DNA of 64,000 bases from Arthrobacter bambusae (GCF_030812595.1 NZ_JAUSSZ010000007.1:124001-188000), one strand, 5' to 3'. Positions 1-9,826 are shown, counted from the stretch's first letter. Translations and numbers: made by a program. Notes: generated by a model not told the origin, from the letters alone.

Positions 1-360
1 AACCTGCGCCCCCGCAAGCTCGAAATCGTCTCCTGCCCTTCATGCGGACGCGCCCAGGTGGACGTCTACACGCTGGCAGAGCAGGTCACGGCCGGGCTTG
101 AGGGAATGGAAATTCCGCTGCGCGTCGCCGTCATGGGTTGTGTGGTGAACGGCCCCGGTGAGGCACGTGAAGCCGATCTCGGTGTGGCCTCCGGAAACGG
201 CAAGGGCCAGATCTTCGTGAAGGGGGAAGTCATTAAGACTGTCCCCGAGAGCCAAATTGTTGAGACACTGATCGAAGAGGCCATGCGTATCGCTGAAGAG
301 ATGGGGGAGGCCGATGGCGAAGATGCTGTCAAGGGTAGCCCCGTGGTTAGCGTCTCGTAG
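1..360 (+). CDS. ispG: 4-hydroxy-3-methylbut-2-enyl diphosphate synthase (flavodoxin/ferredoxin), C-terminal part
   Basis: The reading frame is open from the first base and ends at TAG 358-360, so only the last 119 residues are present and the start lies outside the window. IspG converts MEcPP to HMBPP in the non-mevalonate isoprenoid pathway in the cytoplasm. The visible part is the C-terminal iron-sulfur domain: SCPSCGR near the start and [12 protein letters not shown] about 30 residues later supply the cysteines that bind the 4Fe-4S cluster. The last residues (after about IAEEMGE) are a variable tail. The next gene starts inside this one. Confidence 0.95.
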   Translation, partial: NLRPRKLEIVSCPSCGRAQVDVYTLAEQVTAGLEGMEIPLRVAVMGCVVNGPGEAREADLGVASGNGKGQIFVKGEVIKTVPESQIVETLIEEAMRIAEEMGEADGEDAVKGSPVVSVS

Positions 361-1216
361 CCAAGAGGGGACCGGCCCGGACGGTGTCACCGTCCGGGTG
401 CTCGGCGCTGCCGACACCCCGGCCCTTCGCGTGCTCGCGATGGAAGACCCGGTAGCGAACGTCTTCATTCTGGCGCACCTGGATTCGTCGGGGAGCGCCG
501 CACCCACTTCCGGGGGCGCGAGCGTCTTTGGAGTGTTCGACGGCGACGCCCTGGTGGGTGCCTGCTGGGCCGGTGCCAACCTGGTTCCGGTGCAGCTGGA
601 CCCCGGACTGGCTTCCCGCGTGGCCGTGGCGGCCCACCGCGCGGGCCGGCGCTACGCCTCGATCTTCGGGCCCGCGGAGACCGTGCTGGCATTGCATTCC
701 CGCTTGGAGCAGTTTGGTCATTTCGCCCACGAGGTACGTGCTGAGCAGCCCCTCCTGGCCATCTCGGGCCCACCTGCCATCGAAGCCAATCCGCAGCTCG
801 GCTTCGGGAAAATCACGGACTTCGAGCGGATCCTGCCCGCCTGCGCCGCCATGTTCGAAGAGGAAGTGGGTTATTCGCCCTTTCTCGGGAGCGAGGACTT
901 CTACAGCCGCAGGGTGGCCGGACTGATCCGGCAGGGCCATTCCTTGGTGCACATCGACGCCGGCGGGACCGTGAAGTTCAAAGCGGAACTCGGGGCTGTC
1001 ACGGCACAGGCAACCCAGGTGCAGGGTGTCTGGATGAACCCTGAGTTCCGCGGCCAAGGGCTCAGCGCCGGGTACATGGCGGGAGTGGTAGTCCTGGCCC
1101 AGCAGTTCGCGCCGATTACGAGCCTTTACGTCAATGAGTACAACACCAGGGCACGGGCCACCTACGAGCGGGTCGGATTCCAGCGCCTCGGTACGTTCGC
1201 CACAGTCCTTTACTAG
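314..1216 (+). CDS. GNAT-family N-acetyltransferase with DUF4081 N-terminal domain
   Basis: A protein of 300 residues that looks like the common actinobacterial two-domain acetyltransferase: an N-terminal DUF4081 region (about 25-130) and a C-terminal GNAT fold (about 160-300). The acetyl-CoA loop is visible as [16 protein letters not shown], followed by a typical [20 protein letters not shown] helix near the end. The substrate is not known. The gene overlaps ispG by 47 bases and is probably co-transcribed. The GGAGG at 306-310 is close to ATG 314 and better spaced for ATG 323, so the start could be three codons later. Confidence 0.85.
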   Translation: MAKMLSRVAPWLASRSQEGTGPDGVTVRVLGAADTPALRVLAMEDPVANVFILAHLDSSGSAAPTSGGASVFGVFDGDALVGACWAGANLVPVQLDPGLASRVAVAAHRAGRRYASIFGPAETVLALHSRLEQFGHFAHEVRAEQPLLAISGPPAIEANPQLGFGKITDFERILPACAAMFEEEVGYSPFLGSEDFYSRRVAGLIRQGHSLVHIDAGGTVKFKAELGAVTAQATQVQGVWMNPEFRGQGLSAGYMAGVVVLAQQFAPITSLYVNEYNTRARATYERVGFQRLGTFATVLY

Positions 1217-1255
1217 CCACGGTCCTGTACTAGTCACGGTCCTGTATAGTGCGGG

Positions 1256-1873
1256 CTAGCCAGGGGGAGTGAGCTCGCCGGTGAGGTAGTGCTGGACATT
1301 GGGGGCCACGAGCCGGACCACCTCGTCCTGGGAGGCCGAAGCCAGCGGTTCGAGCCGGACCACGTAACGCATCAGCATGAGCCCCACCATCTGCGTGGCG
1401 ATGAGATTGCCGCGCATCCTTGTTTCCTCGGGGGAGCCAGGAAGCCCCGCCGTGATCCTGGAGAGGATGGTCCTCGCCACCATTTCGCGCAACAGGGCGG
1501 TCTTGGCCTTGGAACCGATCGTTCCCCTGACGAACGCGACCAGCCCGTGTTGCGCAGGGCCTTCCCACAGGCGCACCACGGCGCGGACGATTGCCTCTGA
1601 GCGTTGCGACGGCTCCAACGATTCGACGCCGGCAAGGACCTCGTTGGGATCGGCCGGGAGCTCGATGCTCTGGGCAAAGAGTTGGTCCTTTCCCTTGAAG
1701 AAGTGGTGGACCATGGCAGGGTCGACCTCGGCTTCGCGGGCCACCTGCCGCAGGCTCGTGCCCTCGAAACCGTGCTCGGCGAAGAGCCGGCGCGCTGTGG
1801 CCAGGATCAGTTCGCGGGAGTCACCCCCGCCGCTGCGGCGTCCCCGCCGCTGGGGAGGCAAGGCGCCGCTCAT
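1256..1873 (-). CDS. TetR/AcrR-family repressor of the adjacent ABC exporter
   Basis: A 205-residue regulator starting at ATG 1873, which overlaps the TGA of the upstream permease gene (ATGA), so the two are translationally coupled. A longer open frame upstream has no relation to the family. The N-terminal helix-turn-helix is clear at about residues 20-65 (ILATARRLFAEHGFEGTSLR, then AREAEVDPAMVHHFFKGKDQLF). The C-terminal half is the ligand-binding, dimerising domain. It is the third gene of a leftward ATPase-permease-regulator operon. A perfect dyad in the operon promoter (3431-3456) is the likely operator, which would make it autoregulatory. The ligand is unknown. Confidence 0.92.
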   Translation of the reverse strand: MSGALPPQRRGRRSGGGDSRELILATARRLFAEHGFEGTSLRQVAREAEVDPAMVHHFFKGKDQLFAQSIELPADPNEVLAGVESLEPSQRSEAIVRAVVRLWEGPAQHGLVAFVRGTIGSKAKTALLREMVARTILSRITAGLPGSPEETRMRGNLIATQMVGLMLMRYVVRLEPLASASQDEVVRLVAPNVQHYLTGELTPPG

Positions 1874-2625
1874 GCCGTCCGCCGTCGGAGGGTGAACGAG
1901 GCCAGCACCAGAACTCCCACCACGATCGCCGCCATGATCCCGGCATCCTGCCACATGAGCTGCGTCGCCTCGGAGTTGTTGGCGATCTGCTGGAGCGCGT
2001 CGACCGAAAAAGTCAGCGGCAGCACGTTGGAAATGCTTTCCAGGAGGCCGTTCATGTGGTCCCTGGCCACGAACAGTCCGCACAACAGGATCTGCGGTAT
2101 CACCACTACCGGCATGAACTGGACCGCCTGGAATTCGGTCCGGGCAAAGGCTGAGCACAAGAGGCCGAGCGCGACACCAAGCACTGCGTTGATGACGGCG
2201 ATCATCACGACGTAGCCCGGGCCGCCCCTGATATCCAGGTTGAAGATCCAGTAGGCAACCGCCGTGGCCACAAGCGATTGCAGGGCAGCCATGATGGAGA
2301 ACGCCAAGGCGTAGCCGAACAGGAGATCGGCTTTGTGGATGGGCGTCGTCAGGAGCCGTTCCAACGTTCCCGACGTCCTTTCGCGCAACATCGTGATCGA
2401 CGTGACCAGGAACATCACCACAAACGGGAAGATCGCCAGCATCACGAGTCCCACGCGGTCAAAGGTCCGGGGGAATCCGGGAGGCAGGGTTTCGTTCTCG
2501 AAGAGATAGTAGACGCCGGTGAGGAGCAGGGCGGGAACCACCATGATGAGGGCGACGCTGCGATGGTCGTGCCGCAGCTGTTCCAAAACCCGCCGGGTGG
2601 TGGCAATCATCATCCTGGGATTCAT
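1870..2625 (-). CDS. ABC-2 type transporter permease
   Basis: A 251-residue integral membrane protein with about six hydrophobic segments (first at residues 24-42, last at 225-245) and the ABC-2 signature region SITMLRERTSGTLERLLTTP near residues 75-95. It pairs with the ATPase encoded just upstream (4-base ATGA overlap) and is followed by its TetR regulator, again overlapping. Such sets usually export drugs or lipophilic compounds. The substrate here cannot be read from sequence. Confidence 0.92.
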   Translation of the reverse strand: MNPRMMIATTRRVLEQLRHDHRSVALIMVVPALLLTGVYYLFENETLPPGFPRTFDRVGLVMLAIFPFVVMFLVTSITMLRERTSGTLERLLTTPIHKADLLFGYALAFSIMAALQSLVATAVAYWIFNLDIRGGPGYVVMIAVINAVLGVALGLLCSAFARTEFQAVQFMPVVVIPQILLCGLFVARDHMNGLLESISNVLPLTFSVDALQQIANNSEATQLMWQDAGIMAAIVVGVLVLASFTLRRRTA

Positions 2626-3413
2626 GACGCCACCTGGCTTTCATCGGCAGCCCGGCGGTTCGAGGCGGCGCCCGTTTCCTGGATGACGTGCAGGAATGCC
2701 TGCTCCAGGTCGTTGCTGTGTCCCCGCTCGCTGAGTTCCGCCGGACTGAGCTGGGCCAGCAGAAGTCCGTCGCGGAGCAGGAGCAGGGAGGCACAGTGTG
2801 AGGCCTCTTCCATGACATGGCTGGACACGAGCAGGGTGGTTCCCGATGCGGCCATCGCGGCGAACCGTTCCCACAGTTCGGCACGCAGTACCGGGTCCAA
2901 GCCAACCGTCGGTTCGTCGAGGACCAGCAGCTTCGGATGCGAGACGAGCGCGCAGGCCAGCGAGACCCGGCTGAATTCGCCACCGGAAAGGTCCGAGGTC
3001 CTTTGCCGTGCCAACGCTTCGAGCCCGACGGCGGCAATCGCCTCCGCGGTGTCGGCCTCCGAGGCGCCGTGCATGGCTCCGAAATACCTGACGTTCGCTT
3101 CGACGCTGAGGTCCGTGTAGACGCTCGGTGCCTGGGTGACATATCCGACGTCGTGCCGCAAGGACGGCGTACCCGCCGGACGTCCCAATACTTCCATGGT
3201 GCCGGCCGTGAGTCGCTGGACCCCTACGATGCAGCGCATGAGGGTTGTCTTCCCGCTCCCGGAGGGTCCCAAAAGGCCCGTGATGCGGCCCGGCTCCATG
3301 GCGAAATCCAAGCCGCGCAGGATCTTCTTGCGGCCGCGGGTGACGTGCAGGCCGGCCGCCGCGACCGCCGGGGGTATGCCGGGGGTGATGCTTCCTGATG
3401 CACTGTTGGTCAT
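2622..3413 (-). CDS. ABC transporter ATP-binding protein
   Basis: A 263-residue ATPase starting at ATG 3413, chosen because GGAGG lies at the right distance upstream; the frame is open 19 codons further but that region holds the operator. Walker A is GPSGSGKTT (about residue 52), the signature is LSGGEF (slightly degenerate from LSGGQ), and Walker B is LLVLDEPTVGLDP, followed by the switch histidine in VSSHVMEEA. It energises the permease encoded next. First gene of the exporter operon, with a TetR-type operator directly in front. Confidence 0.93.
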   Translation of the reverse strand: MTNSASGSITPGIPPAVAAAGLHVTRGRKKILRGLDFAMEPGRITGLLGPSGSGKTTLMRCIVGVQRLTAGTMEVLGRPAGTPSLRHDVGYVTQAPSVYTDLSVEANVRYFGAMHGASEADTAEAIAAVGLEALARQRTSDLSGGEFSRVSLACALVSHPKLLVLDEPTVGLDPVLRAELWERFAAMAASGTTLLVSSHVMEEASHCASLLLLRDGLLLAQLSPAELSERGHSNDLEQAFLHVIQETGAASNRRAADESQVAS

Positions 3414-3430
3414 TGTCGCCTCCGGAGAGA

Positions 3431-3456
3431 TTTTATTCATCAGGTGATGAATAAAA
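3431..3456. promoter_or_regulatory. Probable TetR operator (26-bp perfect dyad)
   Basis: The arm TTTTATTCATCA (3431-3442) is followed by GG and then its exact reverse complement TGATGAATAAAA (3445-3456). It lies 18 bases upstream of the exporter ATPase start, where a repressor would block transcription. A weaker related dyad, TCAAT-N5-ATTGA, lies at 3481-3495. Assignment to the TetR protein of the same operon is an inference from position. Confidence 0.75.
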
Positions 3457-3473
3457 GGTAGGCCTTGCACACG

Positions 3474-3884
3474 CTGGCGTCAATGAATAATTGATTAGTC
3501 CAAGCCCTTGAAAAAAGTGTCTGTAATCACATATGTTCGGATCAGCCGTGTCGCTGGGGCGCGGATGGTTTCAGAGAGGAAACACAGACAAATGACTGTA
3601 AGTGTTGATCTTTCGATGGCAGTCGACAAGTCTGGCTAAGCCTCCAAGACAACGCCTGCGGCCGAGCGGCCGCTGAGCCACGCCATGGCAGGATGACCAG
3701 CCGCCCAGCGGCCAGGGGCTTCCAAGGACCATGGCGTGGCTCCTCTTCGTTGGGGGCCGGCTGCCTTCGGGAGGAGGCTGGGGAGGGGCCAGGCAGGTTC
3801 CCAGGCAGGTTCCCCGCCCACAAGCCGGTAGATTGGTAGGCAGTAGTATTTGCCAGCTCTTGCCATAGAAACGGATTCTGCCCC
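3474..3884. repeat. Intergenic region with inverted and direct repeats upstream of proS
   Basis: No convincing gene in these 411 bases. They contain a perfect 14-bp inverted repeat (GAGCCACGCCATGG at 3675-3688 and its complement at 3729-3742, 40-base loop) and a 12-bp tandem direct repeat (CCAGGCAGGTTC at 3789-3800 and 3801-3812). The exporter promoter is at the left end and the proS promoter must be at the right end. Reading frames here are short and of no recognisable family. Confidence 0.6.
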
Positions 3885-5696
3885 GTGGTCCTTCGCCTCT
3901 CCCAGCTGTTCCTGCGCACCCTGCGTGAAGATCCCGTCGACGCCGAAGTCGCAAGCCACAAACTCCTGGTCCGCGCGGGCTATATCCGCCGCGCCGCACC
4001 GGGCATCTACACGTGGCTGCCTCTGGGATTGAGCGTCTTGCGCAAGGTCGAGCAGATCATCCGCGAGGAAATGGCCGCGATCGGCGCCCAGGAAGTCCAT
4101 TTCCCGGCGCTGCTGCCCCGGGAACCCTACGAGGCCACCAACCGCTGGACCGAATACGGCGAGGGGCTGTTCCGCCTGCAGGACCGCAAGGGTGCCGATT
4201 ACCTTCTGGCCCCGACCCACGAGGAAATGTTCACCCTCCTGGTCAAGGACCTGTACTCCTCGTACAAGGACCTGCCGCTGAGCCTGTACCAGATCCAGAA
4301 CAAATACCGCGACGAAGCACGCCCCCGGGCAGGCCTCCTCCGCGGCCGCGAATTCATCATGAAGGATTCCTACTCCTTCGACGTCGACGACGCCGGCCTG
4401 GACGCGAGCTACGCCGCCCACCGCGCCGCCTACCTGAAAATTTTCGAACGCCTTGGCCTTGAGGTCATCCCCGTCGCCGCCACGGCAGGCGCCATGGGTG
4501 GATCCAAGAGCGAGGAGTTCCTGCACCCCACCGAGATCGGCGAGGACACCTTCGTGCGATCGGCAGGCGGCTACGCGGCCAACGTCGAAGCCGTAACCAC
4601 CGTGGTTCCGGCCGAGATCGACTTCAGCAACGCGCCTGCCGCACGCGTCCTGGACACCCCGGACACGCCCACCATCGAAACCCTCGTCGCCGCTGCCAAC
4701 CAGCTCGCTCCCCGCAGCGATTCCGACGGCGGCGCCTGGACTGCTGCCGACACGCTCAAGAACGTGGTCCTCGCCGTCACGCTGCCCACGGGCGAGCGCC
4801 AGATCGTGGTGATCGGCGTTCCAGGCGACCGTGCCGTGGACCTTAAGCGCGTCGAGGCCAACATCGGCTCCTTCCTGCCTATTTCCGGAGAGATCGGACT
4901 GGAAGCGGCCAACGAGGAAGACCTCAAGAAAATCCCGGAGCTCGTCAAGGGCTACATCGGCCCCGGACTCGTCCCCGGCGAAGCCGTGCTCGGGCTCGAA
5001 GGCACCTCCAAGTTGCTCTTCCTGGTTGACCCCCGGGTTGTCTCGGGCAGCAGCTGGGTCACCGGGGCGAACGAGGAGGGCAATCACGTGTTCGGCCTCG
5101 TAGCCGGCCGCGACTTCGCTTGGGATGGCGTTATTGAATGCACCGAGGTCCGCGCGGGAGACGAAGCACCGGACGGCTCCGGTCCCCTGGAAACTGCGCG
5201 CGGCATCGAAATGGGCCACATCTTCCAACTCGGCCGCAAATACGCCGAGGCCCTCGACCTGAAGGTCCTTGACCAGAACGGCAAGCAGGTTGTGGTCACC
5301 ATGGGCTCATATGGTGTCGGCGTGACGCGTGCTGTGGCTGCCCTGGCCGAGGCCAACAACGATGACCGCGGGTTGATCTGGCCGCGTTCCGTGGCTCCCG
5401 CGGACGTCCACGTGGTCGCCGTCGGACGTGGCGAGGAAATCTTCGCCGCGGCAGAAAAGCTCTGCGCCGAACTCGAGGCCGCCGGCCTCGACGTGATCTA
5501 CGACGACCGCCCCAAGGTTTCCCCGGGCGTGAAGTTCGGTGACGCCGAGCTGGTGGGCGTGCCGACCATCGTGGCGGTCGGCCGCGGCTTGGTGGACGGC
5601 GTGGTGGAGATCAAGGACCGCCGCACCGGCGAGGCCGAAAACGTGGCCGTCGAGAAGGCCGCCGATTACGTGGTCAACGCCGCACGCCAGAAGTGA
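3885..5696 (+). CDS. proS: Prolyl-tRNA synthetase (bacterial type with editing domain)
   Basis: A 603-residue class II aminoacyl-tRNA synthetase that charges tRNA(Pro). The GTG start at 3885 gives the family's conserved beginning ([17 protein letters not shown]). Class II motifs are visible: motif 2 around [20 protein letters not shown] (about residues 140-160) and motif 3 in [16 protein letters not shown] (about 470-485). The stretch between about 220 and 400 is the inserted editing domain typical of bacterial ProS, and the C-terminal anticodon-binding domain begins near 500. No strong Shine-Dalgarno precedes the start. Confidence 0.97.
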   Translation: MVLRLSQLFLRTLREDPVDAEVASHKLLVRAGYIRRAAPGIYTWLPLGLSVLRKVEQIIREEMAAIGAQEVHFPALLPREPYEATNRWTEYGEGLFRLQDRKGADYLLAPTHEEMFTLLVKDLYSSYKDLPLSLYQIQNKYRDEARPRAGLLRGREFIMKDSYSFDVDDAGLDASYAAHRAAYLKIFERLGLEVIPVAATAGAMGGSKSEEFLHPTEIGEDTFVRSAGGYAANVEAVTTVVPAEIDFSNAPAARVLDTPDTPTIETLVAAANQLAPRSDSDGGAWTAADTLKNVVLAVTLPTGERQIVVIGVPGDRAVDLKRVEANIGSFLPISGEIGLEAANEEDLKKIPELVKGYIGPGLVPGEAVLGLEGTSKLLFLVDPRVVSGSSWVTGANEEGNHVFGLVAGRDFAWDGVIECTEVRAGDEAPDGSGPLETARGIEMGHIFQLGRKYAEALDLKVLDQNGKQVVVTMGSYGVGVTRAVAALAEANNDDRGLIWPRSVAPADVHVVAVGRGEEIFAAAEKLCAELEAAGLDVIYDDRPKVSPGVKFGDAELVGVPTIVAVGRGLVDGVVEIKDRRTGEAENVAVEKAADYVVNAARQK

Positions 5697-6490
5697 TCTC
5701 CGGCTTCGAGTCGGTCCAGCTCACCACGCTCATCATGATCGTGGTGGCTGGATTCGCAGCCGGCTGGATAGACGCCGTGGTGGGCGGCGGGGGACTGATC
5801 CAGCTTCCCGCCTTGCTCCTGGTTCCCGGGATTACCCCGGTCCAGGCGTTGGCCACCAACAAAATGGGCTCCATCTTCGGGACAACGACCAGTGCCGTCA
5901 CCTACTACCGCAGGGTCGGCCCTGACCTCAAGACGGCCATACCCATGGCGGTGATTGCCCTCGCAGGCAGTTTCGGCGGAGCCCTCCTGGCTGCCAACCT
6001 TCCCTCCAGCGTCTTCAAACCCATCATCGTGGTGGCGCTCATCGCCGTCGCGCTCTTCACCGCGCTGCGGCCCAACGCAGGCGAGTTGACCGCCCTTCGT
6101 CATGACGGCCACACGCACTACGTCGTGGCCTGCGCGATAGGTGCGGTGATCGGGTTCTACGACGGGCTGATAGGTCCGGGAACAGGCTCGTTCCTGGTGA
6201 TCGCCCTGGTCTCGGCCATGGGCTATGCCTTCCTTGAGGCCAGCGCCAAGGCGAAGATCGTCAATATGGCCACGAACGCCGGCGCACTGTTGTTCTTCCT
6301 GCCGCACGGATCGCTGCTGTGGGGTGTCGGTGCCGTCCTGGGCTTGTCCAACATGGCCGGAGGCTACCTGGGCGCCCGGACCGCCGTGAAGCAAGGTAGC
6401 GGCTTCGTGCGGATTGTCTTCCTGATCGTGGTTGGCGCGTTGATCGTCAAACTCGGCATGGACGTCTGGAACGACGACTTCGCGAAGTAG
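5693..6490 (+). CDS. TSUP-family (TauE/SafE) membrane permease
   Basis: A 265-residue hydrophobic protein with about eight membrane segments. The [20 protein letters not shown] motif near residues 24-43 and its second-half counterpart [15 protein letters not shown] (about 150-165) are the duplicated signatures of the TauE/SafE anion-exporter family. Family members move sulfite, sulfonates or other small organic anions; the substrate here is unknown. The GTG start overlaps the proS stop codon (GTGA), so translation may be coupled; an ATG 14 codons later (5735) is the alternative. Confidence 0.9.
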   Translation: MISGFESVQLTTLIMIVVAGFAAGWIDAVVGGGGLIQLPALLLVPGITPVQALATNKMGSIFGTTTSAVTYYRRVGPDLKTAIPMAVIALAGSFGGALLAANLPSSVFKPIIVVALIAVALFTALRPNAGELTALRHDGHTHYVVACAIGAVIGFYDGLIGPGTGSFLVIALVSAMGYAFLEASAKAKIVNMATNAGALLFFLPHGSLLWGVGAVLGLSNMAGGYLGARTAVKQGSGFVRIVFLIVVGALIVKLGMDVWNDDFAK

Positions 6491-6536
6491 CGGGCCGGAC
6501 ATGGCCGGTGCGAAGCCGCGGGCGTAGCATGCACTC

Positions 6537-7922
6537 ATGTGGGTCGACTCCGGCGATTATGAGCGGGCACTCGAACGTGCATGGGAACACTCCCGGGAGT
6601 GGTTGAAGGCCTTGCCCAGGCGGCCGGTACGGCCGAGCACGCCGGCCGATGACGTCACGGCAGTCTTTGGCGGTCCCTTGCCGGCCACCGGACTGGATCC
6701 GGCCGAAGTCATCGATTTCCTCGCCGAACACGCCGAGCCCGGGCTGATGGCCATGCAATCGGGCCGCTTCTTCGGTTGGGTCATCGGCGGAACGGTGCCT
6801 GCGGGCATGGCTGCGGACTGGATGGTTTCCGCATGGGACCAGAACTCCGGCCTGCGCTTCGCCACACCCGCCACGGCCGGGATCGAGGAGGCTGCCGGGC
6901 AGTGGCTCCTTGAGCTGCTCGGCCTCCCCGACGGCTCCGACGTCGGATTCGCGACGGGCGCCAGCATGGCCAACTTCACGGCCCTGGCGGCGGCACGGTG
7001 GCGCCGGCTGGCCGACGTCGGCTGGGACGTCAACGCCGACGGACTCCGGGGAGCGCCGAAACTGCGTGTCCTCGTCGGAGCCGAGCGGCACGAGAGCCTG
7101 GACATGGCACTGCGCTTCCTCGGGCTCGGGGCACCCGAAGTCATAGGAGCAGACAAGGAAGGAAGAATCGATCCCGCCGCCCTGCGGGCCGCGCTGGAAG
7201 CCGGTTCAGGTCCGGCAATCGTGTGCCTCCAGGCCGGGAACCTGCATTCCGGGGCCTTCGATCCTTTCGTCGAGGCGATTGCGGCTGCCAAGGACCACGG
7301 AGCATGGGTCCACGTTGATGGGGCGTTCGGCTTGTGGGCAGCAGCTGTGCCGGGACTGCGGCATCTGGTGGAGGGCGTCGAACTGGCCGATTCGTGGGGA
7401 ACCGATGCCCACAAGACCCTCAACGTCCCTTACGACGCCGGAATCGTGGCGGTTCGTGACGTTGCCGCCCTGCGATCGGCCATCGGCATGCACGCCGAAT
7501 ACCTCATGCAGGACGACCACGGCCCCGCCGACCCCATGGAAAAAGTACCCGAGTTGTCCCGCCGCGCCCGCGGAGTGCCAGTGTGGGCGGCCTTGCGCTC
7601 CCTGGGTGGCGACGGCGTGCGGAAGCTTGTCGAAGGACGCGTGGAGTGTGCCGCGGAACTGGCCCGGCGGCTCGCCGAAGTGCGTGGCGTGGAAGTCCTC
7701 AACGACGTGGTGTTCACGCAGTTGTCCCTGGCCTTCGGTTCGGACGGGAGGACCCGTGCCGTGACCGAATTCATCATGGCTGACGGGAGGGTCTGGATGT
7801 CCGGCTCGCGCTGGCAAGGCAGGGACATCCTGCGTGTTTCGGTGACCAACTGGTCAACGGATCCGGCAGACCTGGATATTGCAGTACAGGCCATCAAAGA
7901 TGCGCTGGAGGCTACCGCCTGA
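6537..7922 (+). CDS. PLP-dependent group II decarboxylase-like enzyme
   Basis: A 461-residue fold-type I PLP enzyme. DVGFATGASMANFTALAAAR (about residue 140) matches the phosphate-binding region of aromatic-L-amino-acid and glutamate decarboxylase relatives. HVDGAFGLWAA (about 257-267) holds the aspartate that pairs with the cofactor nitrogen, and the lysine in DAHKTLN (about 293) should form the Schiff base. It could be an amino-acid decarboxylase or a related lyase; the substrate cannot be assigned. It stands alone, 46 bases after the TSUP gene, and is convergent with the next gene. Confidence 0.85.
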   Translation: MWVDSGDYERALERAWEHSREWLKALPRRPVRPSTPADDVTAVFGGPLPATGLDPAEVIDFLAEHAEPGLMAMQSGRFFGWVIGGTVPAGMAADWMVSAWDQNSGLRFATPATAGIEEAAGQWLLELLGLPDGSDVGFATGASMANFTALAAARWRRLADVGWDVNADGLRGAPKLRVLVGAERHESLDMALRFLGLGAPEVIGADKEGRIDPAALRAALEAGSGPAIVCLQAGNLHSGAFDPFVEAIAAAKDHGAWVHVDGAFGLWAAAVPGLRHLVEGVELADSWGTDAHKTLNVPYDAGIVAVRDVAALRSAIGMHAEYLMQDDHGPADPMEKVPELSRRARGVPVWAALRSLGGDGVRKLVEGRVECAAELARRLAEVRGVEVLNDVVFTQLSLAFGSDGRTRAVTEFIMADGRVWMSGSRWQGRDILRVSVTNWSTDPADLDIAVQAIKDALEATA

Positions 7923-7970
7923 GCAGGAGTTTCTGAAGGCAACGGCGTTTGAAGGCAACGGCGTCTAAGG

Positions 7971-9011
7971 CTAATTGGACCCGGCCAGTCCTGGTTCGGG
8001 CAGATCATGCGCGGCGGGCAGCCCGTCCAAGGGCCGTCCTGCGAGGGTGCTGGCCACCCACAAGGAGCGCGCAAGATCGCCTTCATGGCGTGGTTTTCCG
8101 GCATACCAGAGAGCGTTGTCGACCTCGCGGACCAGGCTCCATTCCCGGGCCGCTTCGCCGTCCAGGCCGGCCGCGCTGCTGAAATCCGCGCAGCGCTCCA
8201 GGAGTGCGACTTCCGGGGCGGTCCTGGAGAGATCGCGGATACGGTTCCACAAAATCGGGGCAACGGCGAATTCCGCCTCCCCGATCATCGGCTGCGGATC
8301 GATCGCCACGTATCCGCGGTTTCCGGTGGCCCCGGTGCCGTCGAGGGTACTCCCACCATTGAGGCGGGGGAGGATGTTCATGAAATGCAGGTCGCAATGC
8401 ACCAGGACGTCCTTGCCTGCGCGCCGCCCAACAGCGCCGCGGGTTTGGCACACCTCCAGCGCGGCTTCGAGGAGCCACCGGGGGAAGGGCTGGCCCAGGT
8501 GCTCCCACTCGGCAGGCAACTCATCGCTCCAGCGCTCGGCACGTGCAGCTATGTGCTCAAACCCTTTCCACTCGGGCCGGTCGTCCGGTTCGATTCCGAG
8601 TTCCTTCATGAGCGACCCCCAGACGTCGCGTGCTTCGTCCATCGGGGCGGCCTGCAGCCAGCTGAGCGCGTCGAGCCGCTCCAGGAGCATCGCGCAGGAG
8701 GCGGCGTCGGCCTCGAGCAGCCTTACGGCCCCGGAACCGCCCCACAGGGCCAGCGCATGCCGTTCAACGAGCGCCTCCTCGTGCGGGAACGCTATCTTGA
8801 GTACCGAGGGGGTGCCGTTGTAGCGGACCGGAATGACGATGCCGCCGTGGCCGTTCCATGGTTCCGCTCCGGGCTCGAGGTCAACGGACAGCTGCCAGCG
8901 TTCCAGGCTGGCATCGATCAGCCCGGGCAGCCCTGAGAGCCACGCACGCCCCTGCGGTGTGCGCGAGTAGCGTGCCTGGAGGTCGCCAGGGATGGAAACG
9001 AAGGTAGACAT
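7971..9011 (-). CDS. Aminoglycoside/hydroxyurea phosphotransferase-like kinase (APH(6)/Hur family)
   Basis: A 346-residue protein starting at ATG 9011 (MSTFVSIPGDLQARYS); the longer open frame upstream would run into the neighbouring gene. The kinase-like features are VHCDLHFMNIL (about residues 205-215; catalytic Brenner-type HxDxxxxN) and a downstream YVAIDPQPMIGEAEF holding the metal-binding Asp. This is the pattern of the streptomycin 6-phosphotransferase / hydroxyurea phosphotransferase family. Chromosomal homologues are common in actinobacteria and often have no proven resistance role, so resistance is only a possibility. Confidence 0.85.
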   Translation of the reverse strand: MSTFVSIPGDLQARYSRTPQGRAWLSGLPGLIDASLERWQLSVDLEPGAEPWNGHGGIVIPVRYNGTPSVLKIAFPHEEALVERHALALWGGSGAVRLLEADAASCAMLLERLDALSWLQAAPMDEARDVWGSLMKELGIEPDDRPEWKGFEHIAARAERWSDELPAEWEHLGQPFPRWLLEAALEVCQTRGAVGRRAGKDVLVHCDLHFMNILPRLNGGSTLDGTGATGNRGYVAIDPQPMIGEAEFAVAPILWNRIRDLSRTAPEVALLERCADFSSAAGLDGEAAREWSLVREVDNALWYAGKPRHEGDLARSLWVASTLAGRPLDGLPAAHDLPEPGLAGSN

Positions 9012-9046
9012 CACTGTCAGCCTACCCAAGCCGGTCCCTGAGTTGT

Positions 9047-9775
9047 TTAGACCACTCCGGAGGAGCCCAGGAGGCTTCCGATCAAGAACGTCGCAGCCAG
9101 CGCAAGGGCTCCGCCGATGACGACCCGCACGGCGGCACGTCTCTTCGAGCTGCCGCCGATCCATGCTCCTATGGCCCCGGTGATGGCGAGCGCGAGCAGC
9201 ACGGAAATGAAGGTCAGCGGCACGCGCAGCCCCGGGGGCGGGAGCAGGATCGCGAGCATGGGCAGGATGGCGCCGAGGGTGAAAGCAATGGCGGAGGCGA
9301 AGGCCGCGTGCCACGGGCTGACGATGTCGTCCTCGTCGATGTTCAATTCGGCGGAAAGGTGGGCGGCCAAAGCGTCGTGTTCCGTCAGTTCCGCGGCCAC
9401 TTTCCGCGCGGTTTCAGGCCGCAGGCCCTTGGCCTCGTAGATCGCAGTCAGTTCGGCCAGCTCTTCTTCGGGTTGCTCGGCCAGCTCCCGGCGTTCCTTT
9501 TCGATGAGCGCCTTTTGGCTGTCACTTTGACTGCTGACGGACACGTATTCACCTAGTGCCATGGACACGGCGCCACCGACGAGTCCGGCAGCTCCGGCGG
9601 TGAGGATGGCGCCGGTGCTCGTGGTGGCGCCGGCGACGCCCACCACGATGGCGGCAACGGAGACGATTCCGTCATTGGCGCCAAGAACGCCTGCCCGGAG
9701 CCAGTTGAGCCGGTGGGCGAGGTCGTTGGCGTGTGGTTCGTTCTCGTGCAGGGCTGCAGTTTCGATGGAAGCCAT
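9047..9775 (-). CDS. VIT1/CCC1-family (iron/manganese) transporter
   Basis: A 242-residue membrane protein. The start at ATG 9775 (MASIETAALHENEPH) is preferred over a longer frame because the acidic N-terminus and NWLRAGVLGANDGIVSVAAI (about 22-41) are the family's usual beginning. There are about five membrane segments, two before and three after a charged cytoplasmic helical region (about 95-150, rich in Glu and Lys) that in VIT1 binds metal. The family moves Fe2+ or Mn2+ into vacuoles or out of the cytoplasm. The metal here is not known. It is followed in the same direction by the kinase gene. Confidence 0.9.
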   Translation of the reverse strand: MASIETAALHENEPHANDLAHRLNWLRAGVLGANDGIVSVAAIVVGVAGATTSTGAILTAGAAGLVGGAVSMALGEYVSVSSQSDSQKALIEKERRELAEQPEEELAELTAIYEAKGLRPETARKVAAELTEHDALAAHLSAELNIDEDDIVSPWHAAFASAIAFTLGAILPMLAILLPPPGLRVPLTFISVLLALAITGAIGAWIGGSSKRRAAVRVVIGGALALAATFLIGSLLGSSGVV

Positions 9776-9826
9776 GCTACAAGCCAAGCACTTGGAAAGT
9801 GCCGCCGCCAGCAAAGAAAGGCTTTC

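Noticed and set aside
3636..5228. Long leftward open frame antisense to proS
   Set aside because: Shadow of the proS gene caused by high GC at third positions; no family features.
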